DNA from: Runella limosa DSM 17973
GTDB lineage: Bacteria; Bacteroidota; Bacteroidia; Cytophagales; Spirosomataceae
Assembly: GCF_000482465.1 (NCBI RefSeq)
Contig: NZ_KI519431.1
Location: 66,267-130,266, forward strand
Length of the DNA: 64,000 nucleotides
Direction of reading: 5' to 3'
Each line of letters begins with the position of its first letter. The first letter of the stretch is position 1. Positions 18,601 to 26,632 of this stretch are shown here, one piece after another. The position numbers and the translations under genes are program-made. Under the pieces are notes generated by a model that saw nothing but the letters and a program-made list of their open reading frames with translations, was not told the DNA's origin and ran no database searches.

Positions 18601-19573
18601 AAACATCTCCTGAGAAAACCCACCCTAATGATGGCGCAAAATGCAACTGGGCAGAATTAGGCCCTTTCAGGGTAGGTCTCCCATGGCTAAAACCCGTTTG
18701 CATATACACCCCATTAAATTGGGCACAGGCATTTGATATAGTCGCTTTAATATTGTAGTGAGTAGGAGGCGGACAATCTCCGCTGTTTACTGAAATAATG
18801 GTACCTACACAAGCAGCCCCTACGACGGGTAGCCAATTTGTTGTAGGGGGGTAGTCTCCAGGTGAGGTGGACTGAAAAGCAATCCCATTGGCATCACTGA
18901 TTCGCCACATTCCATTTTCATAGTAAAGTTCGTTTCCATCTTCGTCAAACAAATCTACCTTGCCGTTACGAAGCCCTTTTTGCTCATACGCACCACCAAA
19001 ATTCCCACAGTCCACTCTGACACATACACGGGAGACAATAGATAGACTAACTGTAGTCCCATTGCTATTGGTAAACGGTACATTATAGGTACCAGGAGTA
19101 ACAATGACAAACTTTTGATGCTGTGAGTACATCATTTGTGTAGCCCCCGCTCTTGGACAGATTTTTCTACTAACAGAAGGCATCCCATTGAAAGTGGCAC
19201 CTAACCAAAACTGACTACTTGTGATAGGTGTACATAGAGCCGTAGCTTCGGCAGGCATCACTGGAGCAATATACGTCGCACCATTAGGAAAACGACACGC
19301 ACCTGCTGTATTAGGAGCGAAGGTATAAATGGTTTCGCCTCTGTAAAAAGTAGTGGCCGTTGAGCCATCGGCATGGTAAAATTTGTACGGCTGATAACCC
19401 ATACCAATATAATCAGGCATTGGCGTAATGATGGTATCTACGCAAGCCGTTTGGGCATGACTGATAGAAATACTGCCCACTAAAATACATAATATCCCCA
19501 AACAATGGTGTAACAGAAAAGGGTACAAAGGCATACTTTTGGAAAAGCGAGCAGGGTAAACGATAGGTCTCAT
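15683..19573 (-). CDS. T9SS-secreted surface protein, third locus member with a different N-terminal ectodomain
   Basis: A 1296-residue protein starting at the ATG at 19571-19573; a second in-frame ATG at 19532-19534 gives a shorter signal peptide and is also possible. The signal peptide ends near 'GSISISHAQ'. The N-terminal half is cysteine-containing and unlike its neighbours: about three related segments contain 'YEQKGLRNG', 'YMQTGFSHGRP' and 'YTQTRTWNERPDLYDED', so they look like internal repeats of about 110-130 residues. Ig/PKD-like domains follow. The last about 650 residues are homologous to 5632-11355, including the T9SS sorting tail, and are identical in DNA for the final 891 bases. 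The variable front with constant back suggests swapping of ectodomains on one secretion module. Ligand unknown. Confidence 0.88.
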   Translation of the reverse strand: MRPIVYPARFSKSMPLYPFLLHHCLGILCILVGSISISHAQTACVDTIITPMPDYIGMGYQPYKFYHADGSTATTFYRGETIYTFAPNTAGACRFPNGATYIAPVMPAEATALCTPITSSQFWLGATFNGMPSVSRKICPRAGATQMMYSQHQKFVIVTPGTYNVPFTNSNGTTVSLSIVSRVCVRVDCGNFGGAYEQKGLRNGKVDLFDEDGNELYYENGMWRISDANGIAFQSTSPGDYPPTTNWLPVVGAACVGTIISVNSGDCPPPTHYNIKATISNACAQFNGVYMQTGFSHGRPTLKGPNSAQLHFAPSLGWVFSGDVFSVNQTYQGVTVFANSARGFIPPTTGWVSNTDYPCDGPPIFNIEIVPAAILNPILMCVQASCGTIQGKYTQTRTWNERPDLYDEDQNRLFYWGSGSVTRPEGWYIRDKNDVSLFYNPSTDTNPPTSGWTPFTGDGTSCSATVVISSGECVSCPPPTTSISYTGSPYCSTVAEGTVTRAGVVGGTYSSTTGLTLDSQTGKITPSSSTAGAYTVTYTVNNNGCLEVVRTQVAIASLPTVYSLTGGGVYCSGSSGAVVGLSGSETGVTYQLKNGNEHVGTPLVGTGSVLSFGSQTAGVYTVEAIRQAGGCTSLVTGSVMVQMVSKPTISLAVLQQTLNEGNSQTFCDTDANPVNSLQFNVSGLCVVGSPVWRVQVGSGVWSAWSSDAPVSQLSNNQPHRYQAACDATCPSTYTTLIELTINYRASVPQNVSLLVDGVTVAAGETKEVCSVSNTALTFNANCGANEVTLYSVDGGEYSSVLPMGLVDNQFHNYRVRCRKSDGTPSCVESESGVMRLKLVTIPSAPTVSLTTTSGCDAAASFSGQSSCGSLRTVWYNATTNVALPNLPSTVPSETTSYYARCQTENGCVSERSNVVTFTLASTQVAPEVRVSQEVVCTGTTVQISANCPVGSQTFWNTGVTTPSFEVSFNNVIKQSYWAKCVFAGGCQSAESARKDVYWDAFVVRLINIGESKSSVKVNDRSAWSSQFITRDGGPELGQSTQQNPTLYFVENANKVAPRYWTINADVCGLGTNGSLTFDMLAAPEMGVLRSFNTHENNAPYFMYANREGWTELYAQNHPAYGFYQDNGAGGNVYDAGLPKGLYKLGIRYWDMKGWGSIYPSTRKAQGNVLAYQEYWFRIQSKDGVGVGAAREATSDLSSRRFADARDLKPADNGSFATILPNPVTNILRLQVQANKGQAVQTTLTDASGRRVLSRQFVPETNTHQEEFRVSELPAGMYFLQVNAGDKQATLKVVKVD

Positions 19574-19736
19574 AATTAGGATTAGTGAAATAAAAAGGAA
19601 TAATGCGTAGCTTTGTAACAGGCTGAACATACCATTGGAATATCCAAAAGTAAAGCCCCCCTCTCGGAGAAAATAGCCCAAAAACCAGCAATTCACCAAG
19701 CAGGCATTTTACTTCATAAAACCCACTTTTTAGTAC

Positions 19737-20453
19737 ATGAAAATTAATACTCTTATCATAGACGACAACCCCAATTGGCGCTTGACCTTGAGTAAGTTTG
19801 TAGAAATGAACCCCGTTTTGAAGTTGGTGGGCATTTGTGAATCGGCGTTTGAAGCATATGCCAAACTGACCGAACAGGAAATTGACTTGTTGATTTGTGA
19901 CATCGAAATGCCTGACATTTCGGGGATAGGTTTAGCCAAAAGCCTCCCCAATGGACCACTTATTATTTTTGTAACTTCCCACCAAGAATATGCCTTCGAC
20001 TGCTACGAGGTATCACCAGTGGACTTTTTGCTTAAACCTTTGAATTTTGAGCGTTTTTTGTTGAGTATCGAAAAAGTCCGAAAACGCCTACTTAGCCAGC
20101 CTGAAGACATTACTATCGCTCCCTATTTTTTTGTGCGTGACGGGCACAATTACGCGCAGATAGCCTACCATGAAGTGCTCTACATGAAAGCACAAGAGCA
20201 TTTTTTGCACATTGTCACTCCTACTCACACTTACAGTCCGCTGCTTTCTATCTCTAAAATCGAAGAACAACTCAAAGGTGACGTGTTTCTGCGGGTACAT
20301 CGCTCTTATCTGGTGCATCGGGCCGCGATTATGACCATCACCAAAGACGATATTATTTTGAACAATAACGAAAAAATCCCTATTGGAGAGCAATACCGCA
20401 GCCTTATCAATCGCAAACACCTTGAAGGCAAACTCCTTAGCAGAAATAAATAA
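19737..20453 (+). CDS. LytTR-family response regulator
   Basis: 238 residues. The N-terminal receiver domain (about 1-120) has the acidic pair in 'LIIDDNP', the phospho-acceptor aspartate in LLICDIEMPD (near 55) and the conserved lysine in 'FLLKPLNF'. A LytTR DNA-binding domain (about 140-235) follows, with 'FLRVHRSYLVHRAAI'. It is divergent from the surface-protein locus (ATG to ATG 163 bases) and 31 bases upstream of a histidine kinase gene, so it very probably receives phosphate from that kinase. Being divergent from the third surface gene, it may control it; that is inference. No strong promoter box was identified. Confidence 0.93.
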   Translation: MKINTLIIDDNPNWRLTLSKFVEMNPVLKLVGICESAFEAYAKLTEQEIDLLICDIEMPDISGIGLAKSLPNGPLIIFVTSHQEYAFDCYEVSPVDFLLKPLNFERFLLSIEKVRKRLLSQPEDITIAPYFFVRDGHNYAQIAYHEVLYMKAQEHFLHIVTPTHTYSPLLSISKIEEQLKGDVFLRVHRSYLVHRAAIMTITKDDIILNNNEKIPIGEQYRSLINRKHLEGKLLSRNK

Positions 20454-20484
20454 ATTCCAAAACAGCCCATTGAAACCCATCAAA

Positions 20485-22365
20485 ATGCGTTCCGTCTTTG
20501 TTGCCATTGCATTTACAACGTGCCTATCCCTTCTAACGCAAGCCCAAAGTAATATACCCAAAAAACATACTACCCCAAAAATAGACAGTTTGAGCAAGCA
20601 GTTTGATGCAGCCAAAAGTGATACCGAAAAAATCAACGTACTGCGCAATGCTCCCCATCGTATTGATGACTATTATGAAAAACCTATTCCCACAATAAAT
20701 CTCTATAATAGAGCGCTTAACATCGCTGAACGCATAGAGGATAGAAAAAGCACCATTTCTTTTTTGATAGAAATAGCGCATTTCCAGATGTATGCCCTCT
20801 TGGATGAACCCAAAGCCTTCAAGCTGTATTCACAGGCGTTACGCTCTGCTCAAGAAGAAAAAGATGACGAAGCCTGCGCCATCATCTGTTATGAATTGGC
20901 GGTAATATACGAGCACCAATACTTCCAAGAAGAGGCATATACCTATCTATTCAAATCGGTTGAGTACGCCAAAAAACTCAGGGTTGCCTTTATTAAACCT
21001 CACCCATGGCTAAAAGTGATGTACTTGGAAAAAAAGCAGATAAAAGAGGCCCTAAAATTTTGCAGAGAATTTGTCAACTATGTGGACACCCGAACCGCTT
21101 CTGCTACTTTCAAAATAGTCGCTTATGGAAATTTATATGACGTATTGAGCAAAATCCCAGGAAAAGAACAGGAAAAACAGCTTTACAAACAAAAGATTAT
21201 TAAACTACTGCCTAAAATAGACCAAAACACCAACTTTTATTTTTCGGATGATATTGCAAGGATTTGTTTAGCTATCGAGCAATACGATTTGGCAATTGAA
21301 GTCGCCAATCAAGTTTGTAAAAAACCAAGCGTAAATAAACAGGTTGACATAAGAAAAATGCTCGCTTACGAAATCCTCTCAAATACGTATGAACGCCTTG
21401 GGCAATACCAAAAGAGTTTAGAAAGTCAAAGACAATACACCCAACTTTATGCAAAAATCTATAAAAACATGGTTAATTTAGAATCTGGTCGGAAAGTCAT
21501 TCGGACAGAAGGCGAACGTAATTTGATTTTAAAACAAAATGAGGTTGAAAGAGAACGGTTTTATAGAAATTTGAACTTTACCGTAGCGGCCTTTTTGGTT
21601 CTTTTATCAGGATTAGTATTGCTTTTTTATAAACGAGAACAAAAACGAAAAAAAGAACTCACCCACCTCAACACCACCAAAGACAAACTTTTCGCCATTC
21701 TCTCGCACGACTTACGCTCGCCCGTGGGCATACTCGAAAACAACGTCATGCTCACCAATTGGGGCGCGTTGAGCCAAGAAGAGTTTTCTCAAATGACCAA
21801 CAATCTCGGACAAGAAATCAGCCAAGTACGCACCATGCTCGATAACCTCCTCCAATGGTCAGTTTCTCAAATGGGAGGTATTAAACCAATCAAAGAGCAA
21901 ATTCGTTTGCTGGACTTACTCGAAAGCCAAATTCAGGTATTATCTCCTGCCGCTACCAAGAAATCCATTCAGGTCATTAATAGTGTCTCCGACAATACCA
22001 CTTTGGTGGCGGATAAAAATCATTTAGCCATCATTGTTAGAAATTTACTTCAAAACGCCATTAAGTTTACCCACTCAGGAGGCAGCATTTCCATCAAAGC
22101 AAATCCTCAGCAAGATAAACTAATGGTTGAAATCCGTGACACGGGCATCGGAATGTCTAAGGAGCGCTTGGCAAACCTATTTCGCTTGAGTACCACTTCT
22201 TCTAAACTAGGAACGGACCTTGAACAAGGTACGGGGCTGGGACTCGTCTTGGTCAAAGAGTTGGTAGAAGCCAACGAAGGAAGTATTGAAGTAAACAGTG
22301 AACCCAACCAAGGAACGCTGTTTAAGCTTTATTTCAGGACAAGCCCAGCAGCGGCATTATCCTGA
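20485..22365 (+). CDS. Membrane histidine kinase with TPR-like sensor region
   Basis: 626 residues from the ATG at 20485, which gives a signal peptide (MRSVFVAIAFTTCLSLLTQA); the frame is open upstream but would overlap the regulator gene. The periplasmic part (about 25-355) is helical with TPR-like repeats ('AYEILSNTYERLGQYQKSLESQ'). One membrane segment lies at about 362-385, then a coiled linker, HisKA with the H-box AILSHDLRSPVGILENN (about 402-420), and HATPase_c with N, G1 (DTGIGMS) and G2 (GTGLGLVLVKELV) boxes. It forms an operon with the LytTR regulator. Pairing a HisKA-type kinase with a LytTR regulator departs from the usual LytS-type partner. The stop lies 15 bases from the convergent helicase stop. 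Confidence 0.92.
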   Translation: MRSVFVAIAFTTCLSLLTQAQSNIPKKHTTPKIDSLSKQFDAAKSDTEKINVLRNAPHRIDDYYEKPIPTINLYNRALNIAERIEDRKSTISFLIEIAHFQMYALLDEPKAFKLYSQALRSAQEEKDDEACAIICYELAVIYEHQYFQEEAYTYLFKSVEYAKKLRVAFIKPHPWLKVMYLEKKQIKEALKFCREFVNYVDTRTASATFKIVAYGNLYDVLSKIPGKEQEKQLYKQKIIKLLPKIDQNTNFYFSDDIARICLAIEQYDLAIEVANQVCKKPSVNKQVDIRKMLAYEILSNTYERLGQYQKSLESQRQYTQLYAKIYKNMVNLESGRKVIRTEGERNLILKQNEVERERFYRNLNFTVAAFLVLLSGLVLLFYKREQKRKKELTHLNTTKDKLFAILSHDLRSPVGILENNVMLTNWGALSQEEFSQMTNNLGQEISQVRTMLDNLLQWSVSQMGGIKPIKEQIRLLDLLESQIQVLSPAATKKSIQVINSVSDNTTLVADKNHLAIIVRNLLQNAIKFTHSGGSISIKANPQQDKLMVEIRDTGIGMSKERLANLFRLSTTSSKLGTDLEQGTGLGLVLVKELVEANEGSIEVNSEPNQGTLFKLYFRTSPAAALS

Positions 22366-22380
22366 AACAATCCTCATTTC

Positions 22381-23622
22381 TTATGCCTGTGGGGTACTTT
22401 TAGGCCCTTTAGAATGCCCCCCTCGGCGGAAAGGTCGTTTGTTGCTTTTAGGTTTTTTGTTGGGCGACGCAGGTTTATACACAGGAGCATCACCGAGGCT
22501 TGCTGGCAATGCCAACTTTGGTAGTTCCTTTCCAATAAGTCGCTCAATAGCAGCTAATTTTTTTTGGTCTTTTTCGTTGATAAACGTCACGGCCGTACCC
22601 GTCGTAGCCGCGCGGGCTGTGCGTCCAATGCGGTGAATGTAGTCTTCGGGGTCGTGGGGTGCGTCAAAATTCACGACCAAATCAATTCCTTCTACGTCAA
22701 TGCCTCGGGAAAGAATATCCGTCCCAATCAAAATAGGCAAAGCCCTGCTTTTAAACTCCCGCAAAATCTCTTCACGTTCTTTTTGCTCAAGGTCGGAGTG
22801 AAACGCTTTGGCTTTGATTTTGGTCTTCCGAAGCTCTTCATTGAGTTTTTTTACGTTTTCCTTCGTGGAAGCAAAAATGATAATGCTTTCGTAGCTTCCC
22901 TCCTTCAAAATATGCTTTAGCAACGGTATTTTTTGGGCATCATACGCCATATAAATCTGCTGAAGAATCCCCTCCGCAGGTTTGGCAACGGCAATGCTGA
23001 TTTGTTCGGGATTCTGCAAAATCGTCTTGGCCAACGTTCTGATTTTGGGCGGCATGGTTGCCGAAAACAAAAGTGTTTGGCGCTGCGAAGGTAAGTAACT
23101 GATTATCTTGATGATGTCATCGTAGAAACCCATATCTAACATACGGTCGGCTTCGTCCAAAATCAAATGTTGCAGGTGCTTAAAGTTGATTTCGCCCATC
23201 TGTAAAAGCGCAATCAAACGCCCTGGTGTAGCAATAATCACATTGCCACCATCGGCCAAAGCGCGGCGTTGTTGACTCCATGCGGCACCATCGCCACCGC
23301 CGTAAATGGCAATGGAACTTACGCCCGTAAAATAGCCCAAGCCTTCGATTTGTTGGTCAATTTGGATGGCCAACTCGCGGGTAGGGGCTAAAACAAGGGT
23401 ATTGAGATGCCGAATTTCGTCGGGTGCAATGATAATTTTATTCAGAATTGGCAACAAGTAGGCGGCAGTCTTACCCGTTCCCGTTTGGGCACAGGCAATG
23501 AGGTCTTTATTGTCAAGAATAACGGGAATTGCTTGCGCTTGGATGGGGGTGGGTTCATCAAACCCCATGGCATTTAGCCCATCCAAAAGCTCATATTCAA
23601 AGTCAAAATCGTCGAAAGTCAA
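22381..23622 (-). CDS. rhlE: DEAD-box ATP-dependent RNA helicase (RhlE-like)
   Basis: 413 residues with the full helicase motif set: Q motif (PTPIQAQAIP, about 25-34), Walker A AQTGTGKT (about 46-53), PTRELA, DEAD in LDEADRMLD (about 152), SAT in LLFSATMP (about 184) and HRIGRTARA (about 331). The C-terminus is a short basic tail rich in K, R, G and P, as in RhlE/CshA types that act in ribosome assembly and RNA turnover. It is monocistronic and convergent with the kinase at 20485-22365. A TATTTTTG box lies at 23649-23656. The subfamily name is less certain than the helicase identity. Confidence 0.92.
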   Translation of the reverse strand: MTFDDFDFEYELLDGLNAMGFDEPTPIQAQAIPVILDNKDLIACAQTGTGKTAAYLLPILNKIIIAPDEIRHLNTLVLAPTRELAIQIDQQIEGLGYFTGVSSIAIYGGGDGAAWSQQRRALADGGNVIIATPGRLIALLQMGEINFKHLQHLILDEADRMLDMGFYDDIIKIISYLPSQRQTLLFSATMPPKIRTLAKTILQNPEQISIAVAKPAEGILQQIYMAYDAQKIPLLKHILKEGSYESIIIFASTKENVKKLNEELRKTKIKAKAFHSDLEQKEREEILREFKSRALPILIGTDILSRGIDVEGIDLVVNFDAPHDPEDYIHRIGRTARAATTGTAVTFINEKDQKKLAAIERLIGKELPKLALPASLGDAPVYKPASPNKKPKSNKRPFRRGGHSKGPKSTPQA

Positions 23623-23648
23623 TGGTGATGTGATTAAAGGTGAAAGTA

Positions 23649-23656
23649 CAAAAATA
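23649..23656 (-). promoter_or_regulatory. Bacteroidota -7 box upstream of the DEAD-box helicase
   Basis: TATTTTTG on the minus strand, 26 bases before the ATG at 23622. Matches TAnnTTTG; no -33 box at the usual distance was recognised. Confidence 0.45.
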
Positions 23657-23714
23657 GGGTTTTTAATACAATAATCTACTTATCCCCTTTCTTTTACCAC
23701 AATAAGGCCCTGTC

Positions 23715-24383
23715 CTACCCCTTTCCGCCTCTCACCAAAAGCCAAATGGCCAAAGAAAGTTCGCCCAAAGCCATGGGAACGCTTAAAATCCCTTCGATTT
23801 GTTTACGATAAACCGAAAAATCAGCTATAATCTGTTGGGCAGCATGAATGCCCACGTAACAAATTCCCGCAAAACAGACCATAGAACCAAGCCATTTTGG
23901 GATTTTAGGCGACTTTAAAATCAAATACCCTAACACCAACAAGTGAACTCCAAACAAAATTAGCCCCAACGACCACACCCGCAAGAAATCTTCTAAATGC
24001 GCCATGACCTCCGCTGCCTTTGGCATTTTGGCTGAATCTAACAAAGGGAGCAGCGGAAGTAGCGCCGCACCGAGCGAGAGCGAATAGACCCAGCGAAGCA
24101 CCGCCGCCAGCATCGACAAGTGTGAATTGGTACTGTAAAAGAAGCCGTAAAGCGCCCAACCTACCACTACATCCAAGAGTAAAATCCCGACGAAGGTGGC
24201 TACCACCCAATATACGAGCGAAGGTGTTTGGTTAAATTGTTGAAAAGTCGCCAACGTATCTCCTTCTACGTACAAGGTTTCAAACGCATAACCGTAGCCA
24301 ACTCCCGCCAATAAGGCCATCAAAATCAACGAACTACCTGCCCAAAGCGCCATTGAGCGCTCCCGATTTTTTGTAAATCCCAT
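23715..24383 (-). CDS. DUF4386-like integral membrane protein
   Basis: 222 residues from the ATG at 24383; a GTG nine codons upstream is less likely. It has about six hydrophobic segments, starting with ALWAGSSLILMALLAGVGYG and followed by 'VVATFVGILLLDVVVGWAL', 'GAALLPLLPLL', 'GLILFGVHLLVLGYLIL' and 'WLGSMVCFAGICYVGI'. The pattern resembles DUF4386 proteins, whose function is unknown. It lies between the helicase and a palindrome-rich gap and shares no obvious operon with either neighbour. Confidence 0.7.
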   Translation of the reverse strand: MGFTKNRERSMALWAGSSLILMALLAGVGYGYAFETLYVEGDTLATFQQFNQTPSLVYWVVATFVGILLLDVVVGWALYGFFYSTNSHLSMLAAVLRWVYSLSLGAALLPLLPLLDSAKMPKAAEVMAHLEDFLRVWSLGLILFGVHLLVLGYLILKSPKIPKWLGSMVCFAGICYVGIHAAQQIIADFSVYRKQIEGILSVPMALGELSLAIWLLVRGGKG

Positions 24384-24488
24384 ACACTTTATTTTTTGAA
24401 TGTTGGGCACAAAATTATCGGCTCGCTTTGGTACAATTCATTAACTTTGGGTAAGAAATGAATGGCTTTGAGAAAATCGACGAAATCG

Positions 24489-24580
24489 GGAGGTTGTGAG
24501 CAACCTCCTGCACACTTCCGTGAGTTTGGTTGCTCACAACCAAACGAAAACCGCAGAAAATGGAGGTTGTGAGCAACCTG
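24489..24580. repeat. Cluster of three palindromes related to the array at 63280-63870
   Basis: Three short perfect or near-perfect palindromes: GGAGGTTGTGAGCAACCTCC at 24489-24508, TTTGGTTGCTCACAACCAAA at 24525-24544 and GGTTGTGAGCAACC at 24565-24578. The core GGTTG.GAGCAACC also occurs at the far right of the window next to a transposase-like gene. The 202-base gap 24384-24585 otherwise contains nothing recognisable. Confidence 0.8.
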
Positions 24581-24585
24581 CACAT

Positions 24586-25041
24586 TTATAACTTCTTAAA
24601 CTTCAACGTCAATTTTGTCATGCGGGGAGGGTCATAGAGCGTACTTCGCGTTTCCATCTCAAACGCATCTTCATACACGTTGCGCGGATAAATGTTCCAA
24701 CCGCCCGTTTTAGCCACGGTATCACGCAAGGCAATGACATTTTGTTTTTGGTATTTTTCCCACTGAAAACGTTTATTTTCGGTCGCTCCTTTGAAATGCC
24801 CCTCAAACGTACCATCGGGCAAAAAACGTACCCAATCCATGTACTCGTCAAACTGCACCCCGCTGATGTGCGGAATATGCTTACCTTCTTTAAAGACAGG
24901 GGCTTCATCCATCAGTATTTCTTGAATTTGCCATTTAGACACCGCCGTTAGTCTGGCTTGGGCCTCGTCAACATTCTCGGCAGGACGGTTACAGCCTAGC
25001 ACTATGAATAGAAAAATGGGTAGGAAATAGCGTAATTTCAT
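24586..25041 (-). CDS. Small lipoprotein of unknown function
   Basis: 151 residues. The N-terminus MKLRYFLPIFLFIVLGCNRP is a lipoprotein signal peptide with the lipobox cysteine at residue 17. The rest is a small soluble domain (about 35-150) with 'WQIQEILMDEAP' and 'VRFLPDGTFEGHFKG', reminiscent of lipocalin-like domains that compare to a threshold formula, but I cannot name a family. It is divergent from a WYL regulator, with a 34-bp perfect palindrome between the two starts. Confidence 0.75.
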   Translation of the reverse strand: MKLRYFLPIFLFIVLGCNRPAENVDEAQARLTAVSKWQIQEILMDEAPVFKEGKHIPHISGVQFDEYMDWVRFLPDGTFEGHFKGATENKRFQWEKYQKQNVIALRDTVAKTGGWNIYPRNVYEDAFEMETRSTLYDPPRMTKLTLKFKKL

Positions 25042-25071
25042 CGCTTTTTTTCGTATTTTTAGCCTTAAATG

Positions 25072-25105
25072 AACTTCTCGAAAGTTCTAGAACTTTCGAG
25101 AAGTT
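25072..25105. repeat. 34-bp perfect palindrome between divergent genes
   Basis: Arms of 17 bases (AACTTCTCGAAAGTTCT and its exact reverse complement) with no loop. It sits 31 bases from the lipoprotein start (25041) and 38 bases from the WYL regulator start (25143). It could be an operator for the regulator, but the arm differs from the stem of the terminator-like hairpin at 27109-27141 at only two of 15 positions, with matching changes in the other arm, so it may be a dispersed palindromic repeat. Confidence 0.85.
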
Positions 25106-25142
25106 GTCTCTCCGTACAAGTATAGCGCATTTTTTTAAAACA

Positions 25143-26093
25143 ATGAACCGCATCGACCGCCTTACGGCCATCTTGATCCAATTGCAATCTAAGCGCGTAG
25201 TGAAAGCCCAAGAAATCGCTGACCGTTTTGAAATTAGCCTTCGTACCGTGTATCGCGACATACGCGCCCTCGAAGAAGCGGGCGTTCCCATTGGTGCCGA
25301 GGCGGGCATTGGCTATTTTTTAGAAGATTACCACTTACCGCCCGTTATGTTCTCCAACGAAGAAGCGAGCGCTTTGCTTTTTGGGGCCAAGCTGGTGAGT
25401 AAAATGGGCGATGCTTCGCTCAATGAAAGTTTTGAATCGGCACTTTACAAAATCAAGTCCGTGCTTAAACGTTCGGAAAAAGAACACCTCGAAGACCTCG
25501 ATAGCCGAGTCGCCGTTTTGAACCGTCGCCGTCAACAGCCGTTTTCGGAGCATTTGCTCAATCAAATTCAGCAGGCCATTGTGCGCCAACACGTTTTGTT
25601 AATTGATTACGTATCCAACTATCAGCCACAAGCTACGCAGCGCGAAATCGAGCCCATTGGCCTTGTTTATTACAACTCACATTGGCACTTGATTGGCTAT
25701 TGCCGCCTTCGGGGAGACTACCGCGATTTTCGTACCGACCGCATTCAGCAATTAATCAATACCGAGAAGTTTTTCCAAAAGCAAAACCTGTTGACCCTTC
25801 AAGCTTACCTTGGTCGCCTTCGAGTACAGGAAGAATTAGAAGAAACGGTCGTTTGGGTACACCGTGGTGCGGCGGTTTTTATGCAAGAACAAAAGTACAG
25901 TTGGGGGTTTATTTCGGAAGAAACCCAAGGCAAATACGTCCGTATGACGTTCATGACCCAGTACTACGAAGGCATTGGTCGGTGGCTGCTGTCGTACGGT
26001 AAGCACATCAACGTCGAAGGCCCTCAAAAGCTCAAAGATACCATGCGCGACATCGTTTCGGAAATGGCCGAACACTATCTGCAACCCTACTGA
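25143..26093 (+). CDS. WYL-domain transcriptional regulator (YafY type)
   Basis: 316 residues from the ATG at 25143. An N-terminal HTH_11 domain (about 1-55; RLTAILIQLQSKRVVKAQEI then 'LRTVYRDIRALEEAGVPI') precedes a WYL domain (about 145-220; 'LLIDYVSNYQ', 'PIGLVYYNSHWHLIGYCRLR', 'FRTDRI') and a C-terminal WCX region. Such regulators bind a ligand or nucleic acid through the WYL domain. It is likely to control itself or its neighbours: the lipoprotein gene is divergent, and two small ligand-binding-type proteins follow (26169, 26633). In related genomes WYL regulators often sit beside VOC and GyrI-like genes; this is recollection, not shown here. Confidence 0.92.
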   Translation: MNRIDRLTAILIQLQSKRVVKAQEIADRFEISLRTVYRDIRALEEAGVPIGAEAGIGYFLEDYHLPPVMFSNEEASALLFGAKLVSKMGDASLNESFESALYKIKSVLKRSEKEHLEDLDSRVAVLNRRRQQPFSEHLLNQIQQAIVRQHVLLIDYVSNYQPQATQREIEPIGLVYYNSHWHLIGYCRLRGDYRDFRTDRIQQLINTEKFFQKQNLLTLQAYLGRLRVQEELEETVVWVHRGAAVFMQEQKYSWGFISEETQGKYVRMTFMTQYYEGIGRWLLSYGKHINVEGPQKLKDTMRDIVSEMAEHYLQPY

Positions 26094-26117
26094 CATACTG
26101 TTGTCACCACGGCCTTT

Positions 26118-26125
26118 TACCTTTG
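26118..26125 (+). promoter_or_regulatory. Bacteroidota -7 box upstream of the VOC protein gene
   Basis: TACCTTTG, a match to TAnnTTTG, 43 bases before the ATG at 26169. It would start an mRNA for the VOC and GyrI-like genes. No -33 box at the expected distance was recognised. Confidence 0.45.
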
Positions 26126-26168
26126 TAGTGTCAAATAAAACAACACATTATTTAACCTACAACAAGCC

Positions 26169-26597
26169 ATGACAACAATTAATCCTTACTTCAGTTTTTT
26201 GGGAAACACCGAAGAAGTTTTCCTTTTTTACAAATCAGTTTTTGGCGGAGAGTTCGCTGGACTTCAACGCTTTAATGACATCCCTGGCGGCGAAAACATG
26301 TCGGCCGATGAGCAAGAAAAAATCATGCACATTACCTACGAAATTGCGCCTGGCTATGTGATAATGGGCACTGACTCCCTCGAAAGCGCTGGCCATACGG
26401 TCAACATTGGCAACCATATTTCTCTTTCTATCGGAACTGACAGCAAAGAGGAAGCCGAACGCCTCTTCAACGGCTTGTCGGCAGGCGGAGAAATTGAAAT
26501 GCCCCTCCAAGACACGTTCTGGAATGCCTACTTTGGTGCTTTTACCGATAAGTTTGGCGTCAAATGGATGGTGAATTACGACTATCCCCAAAAATAA
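26169..26597 (+). CDS. VOC-superfamily protein, PhnB-like
   Basis: 142 residues, one glyoxalase/bleomycin-resistance-type fold of the PhnB (3-demethylubiquinone methyltransferase-like) group: 'INPYFSFLGNTEEVFLFYKS', 'VFGGEF', 'MHITYEIAPGYVIMGTDS' and the C-terminal 'DKFGVKWMVNY'. Members of this group are common in Bacteroidota and mostly lack a known substrate. It lies 35 bases upstream of a GyrI-like gene, probably in one mRNA, and downstream of a WYL regulator. Confidence 0.9.
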   Translation: MTTINPYFSFLGNTEEVFLFYKSVFGGEFAGLQRFNDIPGGENMSADEQEKIMHITYEIAPGYVIMGTDSLESAGHTVNIGNHISLSIGTDSKEEAERLFNGLSAGGEIEMPLQDTFWNAYFGAFTDKFGVKWMVNYDYPQK

Positions 26598-26632
26598 CTT
26601 AGCAGCTATTACCCCACTTTTTTTCAACAGCC

